From Tautonia marina (GTDB taxonomy: Bacteria > Planctomycetota > Planctomycetia > Isosphaerales > Isosphaeraceae): DNA of 64,000 nt. A program made the position numbers and the translations under genes. Below, one piece after another: positions 26,191 to 34,530 of this stretch. The notes under the pieces were generated by a model. That model searched no databases. It saw only the letters and a program-made list of their open reading frames with translations, and had not been told where the DNA came from. The DNA lies in assembly GCF_009177065.1 (NCBI RefSeq), contig NZ_WEZF01000012.1:62001-126000 (forward strand), in the 5' to 3' direction. Each line of letters begins with the position of its first letter. The first letter of the stretch is position 1.

Positions 26191-27303
26191 TCAGAATCGC
26201 CCAAACGAATATGCCTTATTAGAAGGATCAAAATCCGCGTCGGTCAGCCCCACATTAATCTTCAGGTCCGAGTAGATGTACTCCTCAAGCAAAGGGGCAG
26301 GCTGGCCATCGCGCGCGGGCCAGTCGTACGCCTCAAAACGAGTTGGCAAGCCAAGTTCGTGATCTATGTAGAGCCGCACTTCGTGGAACACAAAATCAGG
26401 ACGACGATTCCGGTGCTTGCAGATGATTAGGGTCGAAGGCCGCTTGTTGACCAACACGCGTTCTCGAATCGTCACATCGCTGTCCCTGACGCTCATCTCT
26501 CGATTCCACCCTTCAGTGAGGGTCTCAATCATAAAACCGAGCCCCGCTTCCGTGATCGGGTGACGGTTCCCATCCATCGCTCGACGGCTCTTGGGATCGA
26601 GATGCAAGGTCCCCGCGAGGAATTTATTGAAACCCACATCATGCACGATCGCCTTCCCGCCGTTGCGTCCGTGCACATAGATCGCCTCACGCCCTGCTTT
26701 GGGCTGCTTGAATCGGAAATAGACGCTCTGAGGACTCGTCCGAGCCTTCATGCTCATCACTTCGTAGCCCGACAGTCGGCCCTGAATTCGCTCTCGCTTA
26801 ATAAATGTGCACGTGTAGTCTCGAACGCTCGCGAAGCGGTCTTTACTCTCCGCAAGTGCCGCCTTGGCGTAACTGATTGGGGCGGAGGCAGGATCGATGT
26901 CAGATCGTCGAATATTCAGACCGAGAGGCATCCGATCGACAGGGCTTGCGTTGGCGAGTCGCAGGGGATCTGGCTCTGGAATCGCCTGCGCGGCTGCATC
27001 CTTCTTGGCCGAGGAGAGCTTGGACTGATCTGACTCAGAGCCATTTGAAGACTCCAGGTCCGTCTCGGTCTCTCGGACTGCGGGATCGTCAGGAGTTTTT
27101 ACCGCTTCGCTCGACGGGGGATCGATCGCGAAGCCGAGTGAAGTCAAATCAGAGACCAAGCCTCCCGCATGGTTTCCCGAGCCCTCCGGAAGATCGTCCG
27201 CGGCTGAAACCGCTCCAGCCACGAACAAACACTTCCCAAGCAACACAACCAACCCGAGCACAGTTCGGGTCCGTCGCGTTCGGGTCGTTCCCTCTGCTCT
27301 CAT
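26191..27303 (-). CDS. DUF1571 family exported protein
   Basis: The 370-residue protein has an N-terminal signal or anchor (residues 12-33, VLGLVVLLGKCLFVAGAVS), an acidic and Ser-rich linker (about 35-125), and a C-terminal DUF1571 domain beginning near residue 150: YTCTFIKRERIQGRLSG, VYFRFKQPKAGREAIY, LHLDPKSRRAMDGNRHPIT and GLGFMIETL. DUF1571 has a lipoprotein-carrier-like (LolA/LolB) half-barrel character and is common in planctomycetes; its ligand is unknown. GGGAGGG lies 8 bases before ATG 27303. The frame is open upstream to 27567, but that stretch looks non-coding. An envelope role in lipid or lipoprotein handling is inference. Confidence 0.82.
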   Translation of the reverse strand: MRAEGTTRTRRTRTVLGLVVLLGKCLFVAGAVSAADDLPEGSGNHAGGLVSDLTSLGFAIDPPSSEAVKTPDDPAVRETETDLESSNGSESDQSKLSSAKKDAAAQAIPEPDPLRLANASPVDRMPLGLNIRRSDIDPASAPISYAKAALAESKDRFASVRDYTCTFIKRERIQGRLSGYEVMSMKARTSPQSVYFRFKQPKAGREAIYVHGRNGGKAIVHDVGFNKFLAGTLHLDPKSRRAMDGNRHPITEAGLGFMIETLTEGWNREMSVRDSDVTIRERVLVNKRPSTLIICKHRNRRPDFVFHEVRLYIDHELGLPTRFEAYDWPARDGQPAPLLEEYIYSDLKINVGLTDADFDPSNKAYSFGRF

Positions 27304-27686
27304 CGCGGAGCCCTCCCAGGAAGTCTCGAATCGGGTGCATCCCACAACGGTTTGGGTTTGGGGCGACCACGGGGGTTCATCGAGACGCGAGTCCCAAACA
27401 TGCCTGGGCAAGTTCGGAACATCACGCGGGAGGTTTCTCATCAAGAGGTCGCAGTCAACACGGGAATGTACCACGCAAACTTCGGACCGAGAAAGCCCAA
27501 ACCGTTTCGCTTCATGAATTTCGAACTCCTCCTGGTAACATCGAAGCAATTCCTCCGATTTTGACACCCGCCGAGGCGACGGCTTAGGGCCATTTTTTCA
27601 AACCGCCATTGATCTCGTTACAATCTCTGAAATGAGTCGTACTCCGACCCAAACTTTGGACCGTTTAAGTCAAGGAACCTTCTTGT
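27304..27686. other. Divergent intergenic region with possible -10 element
   Basis: These 383 bases separate two divergent genes and should hold promoters for both. TACAAT at 27619-27624 on the plus strand, with a poor -35 (TTCAAA) 17 bases upstream, is a candidate for the metallo-beta-lactamase-fold gene. No repeat or RNA gene is visible, and the minus-strand open frame here has no protein-like content. Confidence 0.35.
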
Positions 27687-28379
27687 ATGGAACCCAATGA
27701 ACCGTCGAAACCAGGCTGTTTCGTCGAATCGTTCCTCTCACCCACCTTCGAGCAGTGGTCCTATCTCCTCGGGAAGCAGGGACGGGAAGATGTGCTCGTC
27801 GTCGATCCAGGCTTTCGGACTGGCCTGTTGCTGGATGCAATCCGCCACCGAAACCTTCGGCTGGCCGCCATTCTCAATACCCACGGACACTCAGACCACA
27901 TCGCAGGCAACCGAACGTTGAAGGAGGCGTTCCCTGATGCTCCCCTCGTGATTGGTCGCAACGAAGCTCACCTTCTGACCGACCCGGTCGCCAACCTGAG
28001 CGCCGCCTTCGGCCAGAACCTGATTAGCCCACCTGCTGACCAGCTCGTGGATGATAAGGAAATACTCGAACTCGCGGGGTTCGTCCTTGAGGTTCGTGAA
28101 ATTCCAGGCCATAGCCCCGGATCGGTCGTCTTCGTGGTCCGGAACGAATCGCCTCTGATCGTCATTGGCGGAGATGTGCTGTTTGCCGGCTCGATCGGTC
28201 GCTTCGATTTTCCCGGTGGGGATGGCCACCTGCTGGTCAATGGGATTCGATCGAAGCTCTTTGACCTCCCTGACGACACGCGCGTCTTGCCCGGTCATGG
28301 TCCTGAGACAACCATCGGGACCGAGCGCGTTCGGAATCCCTACGTCGGTGAACGAGCAGAACAGTACCGCCTTGATTAA
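27687..28379 (+). CDS. MBL-fold metallo-hydrolase (glyoxalase II-like)
   Basis: The 230-residue cytosolic protein is a metallo-beta-lactamase-fold hydrolase. The metal ligands are seen in NTHGHSDHIAGN (HxHxDH), a later His in REIPGHSPGSVVFV, the bridging Asp in VIGGDVLFAGSIGR and the last His in VLPGHGPETTIG. This order and the GSIGR-like segment fit the glyoxalase II / persulfide dioxygenase-like subgroup that acts on thioesters. The substrate is not evident. The TAA stop (28377-28379) overlaps the TAA stop of the opposite gene within the palindrome TTAA, so the two genes converge with no spacer. Confidence 0.88.
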   Translation: MEPNEPSKPGCFVESFLSPTFEQWSYLLGKQGREDVLVVDPGFRTGLLLDAIRHRNLRLAAILNTHGHSDHIAGNRTLKEAFPDAPLVIGRNEAHLLTDPVANLSAAFGQNLISPPADQLVDDKEILELAGFVLEVREIPGHSPGSVVFVVRNESPLIVIGGDVLFAGSIGRFDFPGGDGHLLVNGIRSKLFDLPDDTRVLPGHGPETTIGTERVRNPYVGERAEQYRLD

Positions 28380-29137
28380 TCGATCGATCGTAGCGGGAAG
28401 ACCTCGACATCGACTCCCGATGCGTAATGGATCAAGGCCCCATTGTCTGGTCGCTTGAACCCTGACGCTGCAAGCAATTCCTCCTCGAAGACCAGAAGCT
28501 CTGCCCCCTGGACTGGATATGGCTGATGATGGACTCTGCCGACATGCAACTGCCCCCGGCCAAACGCATACAGAAGGTAGCGCTCCAGCAGAAAGAATTC
28601 GAGCGTTCCCGGCGCGGCCGGCAATGGGAGACCGATCGGACGGTATCGGATTCGACACGATGCCGAAGTCCCCGATCCTCGGCGCGTCGACGTATAATCG
28701 ATCACTCCCTCCTCAGCCTGATCGTGGTCCAAGCTCATGCGAGCCCAGTTGTAAGGCAGATGGAAGCTCAAACGTGCAAGCCAGACCGCGATGCGATTTT
28801 CCGCGTCCAGACTGTAGAACCAGACACCCGGGTCTCTTCCTTTGCGATGGACATAAGTCCTAACATTGACTTCATGAAAGTTCGAGAGCCACGAGACTGC
28901 GGGCAACCCCAGAGGCCGAACTCCCCTCATGGTGAACGGGACCAGACCGAGATAGGCGTTCCCTCCGAAGGTGTCCACCTCAAGCCCTGGCGGCAGCGTC
29001 GGGGCAATCACCTCGGCGGGAACTGCCCAGTGAAGAAAGAGCAGATCAGACCAAATTTGACGCATCACACACCGATCGTCCGGGCGAGACGTGGGTCCAA
29101 CGCGATCCATCTCCGATTCGGATTCCGAGCGATCCAT
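28376..29137 (-). CDS. DUF2071 (YqjF-like) protein
   Basis: This roughly 253-residue protein has the DUF2071 pattern: a start near LLFLHWAVPAEVIAPTLPPG, then LEVDTFGGNAYLGLVPFTMR, SNFHEVNVRTYVH and GVWFYSLDAENRIAVWLAR. The family shares an acetoacetate-decarboxylase-like fold and its function is unknown; no catalytic residues can be assigned here. ATG 29137 is preferred over the upstream in-frame start at 29200 because it follows an AGGGTGA-type site and gives a normal length. It converges on the MBL hydrolase gene and diverges from the metallophosphoesterase gene. Confidence 0.82.
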   Translation of the reverse strand: MDRSESESEMDRVGPTSRPDDRCVMRQIWSDLLFLHWAVPAEVIAPTLPPGLEVDTFGGNAYLGLVPFTMRGVRPLGLPAVSWLSNFHEVNVRTYVHRKGRDPGVWFYSLDAENRIAVWLARLSFHLPYNWARMSLDHDQAEEGVIDYTSTRRGSGTSASCRIRYRPIGLPLPAAPGTLEFFLLERYLLYAFGRGQLHVGRVHHQPYPVQGAELLVFEEELLAASGFKRPDNGALIHYASGVDVEVFPLRSID

Positions 29138-29266
29138 TCCGTCACCCTGATTTGATAGACGCAAAGGTGCCGATCCGAACCCGTGTTGGTCGGTCAACAT
29201 TGATAGGGTTCCATCCTCCGTGTTCAGTCCGCGAGCCGCAAGCTAACGAACAGGAGGGCTGCCATC

Positions 29267-30007
29267 GTGGCTGTATGGGCGATGAGTGATCTCCATCTTT
29301 CCTTCGCCAATCCGCAACGCCGAGAGCAGTATGCCGCGAGGTGGCAGGACCACGCGGAATCAATCAGAAAACACTGGGTCGAGACCGTTGGTTCCCGCGA
29401 CCTTGTCCTCATTCCGGGAGACATTTCGATGGCCTCGAACCATCGTGATCTCCAGGCCGATCTGGACTGGCTCGGACGATTGCCAGGAATCAAGATCTTC
29501 GCCCCCGGGAATCATGACCGTTGGTGGGGGCGATTAAAGAATGTCCAGACCGTGCTTCGACGTTCCCAACGCGCCGTCGATGGGAATGCGATCGTCGAGG
29601 CGGGCGCGGTGGTCTGCGGAATGAGAAGTGTCGATGTCATCGATCTCGACCGGGCCAACCTCACACACCGTCAGCAGGCCGTGCGTGTCGCTTCTACCGC
29701 CCAGGCCATGCTCGACGAAGCCGCTTCACTCCGAGCTCCCGGAATGCCGCTCTACGTGCTCTGGCATCATCCCCCGTTCGACCAACATGGACGGCCCGGG
29801 CCCTGGGTGACATTGTTCGAAAAAGCCAATGTCACTGCCTGCGTCTACGGTCACTTGCATGCCGAGCTTCAATGGTCGTTCGCCGTTCAAGGCATCGTGA
29901 GAGGCGTGCGTTATCATTTCGTCGCCGCCGACGCAATCGGGTTCCGCCCTCTTCATATTGATCGCCCCTCCCCCGTAACCTTGAAGCCCGAAAGTGTGAG
30001 ATTTTAG
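29267..30007 (+). CDS. Metallophosphoesterase
   Basis: The 246-residue cytosolic protein belongs to the calcineurin-like phosphoesterases. All metal motifs are present in order: SDLHLSF (DxH), PGDISMASNHR (GD), PGNHDRWWG (GNHD), LWHHPPFD and GHLHAE (GHxH). The WWG after GNHD and the RSVDVIDL region suggest a distinct bacterial subgroup; the physiological substrate cannot be inferred. The start is GTG 29267: AGGAGG lies about 9 bases upstream, whereas the first ATG (29282) lacks a site. It stands alone, divergent from the DUF2071 gene. Confidence 0.88.
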   Translation: MAVWAMSDLHLSFANPQRREQYAARWQDHAESIRKHWVETVGSRDLVLIPGDISMASNHRDLQADLDWLGRLPGIKIFAPGNHDRWWGRLKNVQTVLRRSQRAVDGNAIVEAGAVVCGMRSVDVIDLDRANLTHRQQAVRVASTAQAMLDEAASLRAPGMPLYVLWHHPPFDQHGRPGPWVTLFEKANVTACVYGHLHAELQWSFAVQGIVRGVRYHFVAADAIGFRPLHIDRPSPVTLKPESVRF

Positions 30008-30247
30008 CTTCCCATTTTTCGCAATCACATCCGAGAATGGGTGAACAAGTGCCACTTCTCCGTCACTGCAACGCGATCAAAAAGGACAACAACTTCCCCT
30101 AAGCTGAGACACGACAAGCAGTTAGAGAAACATTCCCAGAAATCAACCTCGAATGGCACTTCGCTTGCGTACGGGGACGTCTACAATCTGGTGAAGGACC
30201 AGAATCAGAAGGATCAGCTTGGGACACACATCGAAGGAGAAAGTGTC

Positions 30248-30436
30248 ATGCTCGTGCTCAGCAGGAAGCTCGGTGAGAAAATTGTCATTGGCGAAAATAT
30301 CGTCGTGACCGTGGTCAAAATCGATCGCAATCAGATTCGGCTCGGAATCGAAGCACCGAACGATGTGCCGGTTTATCGAGAAGAAATCGCCCCGAATCAA
30401 TCGTCACCCCGTGTTCGAGAAACCGTGCTCCGCTGA
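30248..30436 (+). CDS. csrA: Carbon storage regulator CsrA
   Basis: The 62-residue RNA-binding dimer subunit controls translation by binding GGA-containing leaders. Family signatures are MLVLSRKLGEKIVIG at the N-terminus, VVTVVKIDRNQIRLGIEAP in the middle and VPVYREEI near the end, the strands and Arg that contact RNA. AAGGAGA lies 7 bases before ATG 30248. The frame is open far upstream (30041), but that part lacks protein character. In many bacteria csrA sits beside fliW and flagellin genes; neither is present here, so its antagonist and targets are not visible in this window. Confidence 0.95.
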   Translation: MLVLSRKLGEKIVIGENIVVTVVKIDRNQIRLGIEAPNDVPVYREEIAPNQSSPRVRETVLR

Positions 30437-30483
30437 CTTTCGGCGTTCTCTTTGTCCGAGTTCGTTTGCTGACTCTCGGCATA

Positions 30484-31386
30484 TCACGAAGAATCGCGCG
30501 GCCAGATTGATTGAAGTGCCTCAGCGGCCAATCGAACGACCGCCTCCTGATCCGCCAGCGGGCCGAGCATCATCTCACTGACTCCTCCCTCAACAACAGG
30601 CTCGGGGAAAACGGGACCAGAATATCCACGTTCCGCGAGGCTCTGAAGGAGCGAACGGTTGGGCACGGGTCCTGCCGTGCTTGGGAGACTGCGCTGATTG
30701 TCTTGAAGCATCGTCAGATCGTGTGACGTCTTGTCGAGAACATCGCTGACGTGGACCGAGACAATCTCCTCCGGATCAAATTGCCGGACGATCTCGGGCG
30801 ATTCCATGGCAGCGTACAGGTGGAACGAATCGACCGTCACTCCCACATCGCATCCTCGATCACGAAGCATGCGAAGCAGCGGGCGAAGCGCTTCAAGCCG
30901 GTCGATAAATCGAAGCCCCCGTCCTGTCTGGAACGAGGAAACCCCGATGGCCTCCAGGCCAAACCGATGTCCGTGATCGCTCAAGATCGTCGCGATCGGG
31001 ACCAGGCGTTCCAGATGCCAGGCAACTGCGGCCTCCCTCGGTTGCTCCTGTTCGAGCAGGCCAGGATCGAGGATTTCCGGAAGCACCCAGGTGCCGGTTC
31101 GGTTCAGGCCCAGTTGTGCAGCAATTCGGGCGAAGGAGGGCAGCAGAGAAAGATCCCGTCGAAACAGATCCGATTCCCCCTTCCAATCGACGGGTAAGGG
31201 CCAGCTGCCTCCCCGAAGGCCGAGATCGTCCATCATCGAGGCCAGGACAGCCACGTCTTTGTTCTGCTCGACGAGATCCCGGATCAGCAGTTCGACCCCT
31301 TGGAATCTGAATCGCGCCGCGAGCTCGATTGCAACGTGGGCATCGAACCGCAACCCAAGCATTCGGAGACTGAGCGCAGGCCACAT
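30484..31386 (-). CDS. Sugar phosphate isomerase/epimerase-like TIM-barrel protein
   Basis: The 300-residue protein resembles the xylose-isomerase-like TIM barrel (AP endonuclease 2 superfamily): FRFQGVELLIRD, HGHRFGLEAIG, DVGVTVDSFHLYAA, IVSVHVSDV and RGYSGPVFPEP, with metal ligands at Glu, Asp/His and a late Glu. It probably isomerises or epimerises a sugar or polyol, or dehydrates an inositol-like compound; the substrate is unknown. The frame extends to a TTG at 31419, but ATG 31386 (MWPALSLRMLG) is the first ATG. It converges with csrA, whose stop lies 47 bases away, and diverges from the glucoamylase-like gene. Confidence 0.78.
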   Translation of the reverse strand: MWPALSLRMLGLRFDAHVAIELAARFRFQGVELLIRDLVEQNKDVAVLASMMDDLGLRGGSWPLPVDWKGESDLFRRDLSLLPSFARIAAQLGLNRTGTWVLPEILDPGLLEQEQPREAAVAWHLERLVPIATILSDHGHRFGLEAIGVSSFQTGRGLRFIDRLEALRPLLRMLRDRGCDVGVTVDSFHLYAAMESPEIVRQFDPEEIVSVHVSDVLDKTSHDLTMLQDNQRSLPSTAGPVPNRSLLQSLAERGYSGPVFPEPVVEGGVSEMMLGPLADQEAVVRLAAEALQSIWPRDSS

Positions 31387-31662
31387 GGCGTTGGTCCGAG
31401 CAAGATCGCGATGCCCCAATCAATCGAGTCCGGGGAGGCATCGTATCCGTCGCGACCTTCGGTCGTCCAGTCCTTGCTCACCCGAGATCACCACATCTCA
31501 TCGAGGTCTCCTCGCTTCTCTTCTCGCCTCTCTCTTGGCGCGGGGGGTTCCGACTCGGGAGAATCATCAACCATGCGGCGGGACTTTGGTCGGATTGTCT
31601 GACGCCGCGGCGATCGCGGTCGAGTCCGGCTTGGGCGGAGGTGGGCGGGAGCGAGAGCGAGG

Positions 31663-34440
31663 ATGCTGACGTCCTGGATCGAGGCGGCGGCGAGTGGGCG
31701 ACTCGGTGGTCCGATCCGGGCCGGGATGTGGGGCACGGTGGTGCTGGGGTCGCACCCGGCCGACCATGACGAAACCCAATGCTGGCTGGAACTGATCGTT
31801 GATGAGGAGTCGCTTGGCCTGCTTCCCGCCTACTGGCTTGAAGACCGGGGGGTCAATAGCCTTTGGCATGCCCCCATCCCTCCACAGCGGATCGGTTCCC
31901 GACTGCGCTACCGTCCGATCGCAATTCGGGAGGGAGAACCTCCGGCAGAAGGTTCCTGGCGAGAATTCCAGGTCCGACCGAATCTGCCGGCTCTCACCGA
32001 GTCATCCGAGCCGCTCACGATCGGACTGGTCGGCAATCGCCACATGACTGCCCGTGTCGACGAACGGGCGGCCACCTTCGACCTGTTCTTCCCGACCGTG
32101 GGCCTGCACTCCAATGTTCGGCCAGCCGAGGGTGATTTATCGAACAGCCGCTCCCATTTCCGGACAATCGTCGGTGGACTCGCCCTTGGTTCGCGGCTCG
32201 ACTGGTTCGCCGAGCGTATGAGCTGGGACGCGTCTCAACACTATCGCCCCGAGACGAATCTCCTCGAAACCGAGTTTCGATGGCGTCGCGGCCCTGTTCG
32301 GGTCATTGCGGTTGACTTTGCCGCCATGGGTCCGGACTTTCCTCGGACCGGCGGGGGACTGGAATCGAGAGGCCAGTACATCAAACGCTTCCGGATTCTC
32401 AACGAGAGTACCGAGTCCCTCTCTGCGATGTTCGGGCTTTATGTCCATGCCGAGGTCAACGGAGGGATCGGCGAGCCAAGCCTTAGCTGGCAAGATTCCG
32501 GCCATTGCCTCCTTGCCGCGAACCGAGGGCACGGACACGCCAACCGCAAACTTGCCCGGGATGCCACGGTTGAGTTCGCCATTGGTCTCGATGACCGCGG
32601 CCCAGTCGATTGCGAGCCGACAGGGCCGAGCGAAGCCATCATTTTCCGCAACCTGGAGCTTCTCCCAGGAAGTGAAGTCTGTGTCGATGTTCTGATCAGT
32701 GGTGCCTTCACCGGCTGGCGGGGCGATCAAGGAACGTTCGAACACTGGCTTCGACCCGCACTGGATTGGTTTCGCTCAGTCGACCTGAACCGGGTCGAAC
32801 ACTCGGCCGCTGCCGAATGGGTCGGGGTCGTTCAGTCCCTTCCAATGGTCGAATCCTCCCGACCTGGGCATGCCGAGGTGCTGCGCCGATCAGCCCTGTC
32901 GGCCCTGCTCCACTGTGATTCGGACCACGGTTCCATCGCTGCCGGATTTGACCGGGGCATCAATGCGTACTGCTGGCCTCGCGATGCCATCTGGGCCACC
33001 ACTGCCATGGACCGTCTTGGGATGCCCGAGGTGGCAGAACGGTTCTTCGATTGGCTTGGACGCGTCCGAGGGCGCACGCAGGTCAATCAGGCCTGGTTCA
33101 TGAAGTACACGCTCGATGGCCTACCGGAATGGGAAACCCCCGCGATTGATCAGACTGCACTGGTTTCATGGGCCCTGGAACAGCATGTGCGCCGGACCGG
33201 AAATCTCGAACTGGCCCGAAAACACTGGCCGCTGGTCGAACGGATGGCCAGTGTCTGTCTTCATGGGGATGGCCACCCGGGCTTGAAATGGTGCGAGGAT
33301 CTCGCACTGTTCAGCTCGGCCGGACTCTGGGAAACCCGCTTCGGCGCCTACCTGTCGAGCAATGCCTGCGTGGTCGCCGGTCTCCAGGCGGCGGTACGAT
33401 TGGCCCGGCTGCTCGATCCCCCTTCGGCGACCGATCTCATCGAACAGTGGGAGGAACGGGCGGATCGGATCTGGAACGTAGGGATTCTTGGGGAAGGGGA
33501 TCAACGGGAGCAACCCGGCCTGGTCGACCCCCAAAGCGGTCGATTCCTGGAAGGCCGACGGATCTCGACTCGCCTGGGATTCTGGTCGGATCAACCCGGC
33601 TCCTGTGTTGAGCGTTCGGCCGCGCTTGATATCGGGGTTCTCGGTCTGGCCGTTCCGCTCAACCTTCTGGAGGCCTCCGATCCGCGACTCCGCCGAACGG
33701 CCGGAGCCATGCTGGTGCACAACGTCAACCGAGCCGACCCGGGTGGCCTGACGCGATGGGCTCCTGACCCGATCCGGCTCGACGAAACCTCACTCGCCCC
33801 CGGTGATTCTCAGCGCGAAACTCCTTCGTGCCTTGCCACGCTCTGGATGGCTCGCTATCTCATTCGACTGGCACGCGAGACGGGAGAATCGAGGCACTGC
33901 GCGCAGGCCGTCGAATTCCTGGATCGAATGATCGCTCGACTCGGACCGCTTGGTCTCAGTCTTCGTCCCGGTCCGCGTTCCAACCCGTTTTCTAGCAGCC
34001 TCGCCCGCTACTTTCAGGGGGTCTGGGGGCTGCACACCATGCTGATCGACACCATTCTGGATCTCGTTGAACTCGACTATGACGCCATCGACCGGCGCTT
34101 ATCGTTAAGACCCGTCCTTCCCCCAAGCTGGCCGCGCATTGGCATCACCCGCAACTTTCCCTGTGGCCGCGTTGGATTCAGGTACGAACGTCCAGTCGGG
34201 GGCCGAGCGCACCGGCTCTTGCTCTCGGGTCGTCTGGAACACGCAATCCGGCTGGATGTCGAACTGTCGTGTCCGGGTCTGGGAAGCCTCGGCCCGTGGT
34301 CTTCTCGGCCTTCGATCCCGCCCCCTCCGCTCAACCTGGCTACGGGTCGGCTCGCCTGGTCGATCCTGCTCCCCCCGGGAGAACTCGACGCCGAATGGGC
34401 GTGGGGTGATGACGGCGGAGAGTGGATCTCCGCGGTCTGA
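31663..34440 (+). CDS. GH15-like glucoamylase/glucodextranase-type glycoside hydrolase
   Basis: This 925-residue protein has an N-terminal beta-rich region (about 1-370) and a C-terminal (alpha/alpha)6 barrel (about 400-810) like GH15. Barrel features are FDRGINAYCWPRDAIWAT, RTQVNQAWFMKYTLDG, EWETPAIDQTALVSWAL and, near residue 557, SSAGLWETRFGAYLSS, which corresponds to the catalytic general acid region (WE pair), then PSCLATLWMARYLIR. No signal peptide is visible, so it is probably cytosolic and acts on glycogen- or trehalose-like alpha-glucans; this is inference. ATG 31663 is preceded by a GAGCGAGG-type site. The hairpin at 34444-34484 follows the stop. Confidence 0.78.
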   Translation: MLTSWIEAAASGRLGGPIRAGMWGTVVLGSHPADHDETQCWLELIVDEESLGLLPAYWLEDRGVNSLWHAPIPPQRIGSRLRYRPIAIREGEPPAEGSWREFQVRPNLPALTESSEPLTIGLVGNRHMTARVDERAATFDLFFPTVGLHSNVRPAEGDLSNSRSHFRTIVGGLALGSRLDWFAERMSWDASQHYRPETNLLETEFRWRRGPVRVIAVDFAAMGPDFPRTGGGLESRGQYIKRFRILNESTESLSAMFGLYVHAEVNGGIGEPSLSWQDSGHCLLAANRGHGHANRKLARDATVEFAIGLDDRGPVDCEPTGPSEAIIFRNLELLPGSEVCVDVLISGAFTGWRGDQGTFEHWLRPALDWFRSVDLNRVEHSAAAEWVGVVQSLPMVESSRPGHAEVLRRSALSALLHCDSDHGSIAAGFDRGINAYCWPRDAIWATTAMDRLGMPEVAERFFDWLGRVRGRTQVNQAWFMKYTLDGLPEWETPAIDQTALVSWALEQHVRRTGNLELARKHWPLVERMASVCLHGDGHPGLKWCEDLALFSSAGLWETRFGAYLSSNACVVAGLQAAVRLARLLDPPSATDLIEQWEERADRIWNVGILGEGDQREQPGLVDPQSGRFLEGRRISTRLGFWSDQPGSCVERSAALDIGVLGLAVPLNLLEASDPRLRRTAGAMLVHNVNRADPGGLTRWAPDPIRLDETSLAPGDSQRETPSCLATLWMARYLIRLARETGESRHCAQAVEFLDRMIARLGPLGLSLRPGPRSNPFSSSLARYFQGVWGLHTMLIDTILDLVELDYDAIDRRLSLRPVLPPSWPRIGITRNFPCGRVGFRYERPVGGRAHRLLLSGRLEHAIRLDVELSCPGLGSLGPWSSRPSIPPPPLNLATGRLAWSILLPPGELDAEWAWGDDGGEWISAV

Positions 34441-34443
34441 CTC

Positions 34444-34484
34444 CCGATCACTCGTCCTCGACTGAAGTGCGAGGTGGTGATCGG
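34444..34484 (+). terminator. Hairpin downstream of GH15-like gene
   Basis: CCGATCAC (34444-34451) pairs with GTGATCGG (34477-34484), with further internal pairing between CCTCG and CGAGG. It lies directly after the stop at 34440 and between convergent genes. No T-tract is present, so a terminator role is tentative. Confidence 0.45.
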
Positions 34485-34530
34485 TCGCCAAACCACGGCT
34501 CACGCCAATCAATCCCAAAAGGCTTTGCCC

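Noticed and set aside
27304-27567. Possible longer N-terminus or separate small gene upstream of the DUF1571 gene
   Set aside because: ATG 27303 has a good ribosome-binding site followed directly by a signal peptide; the upstream frame shows no conserved pattern.
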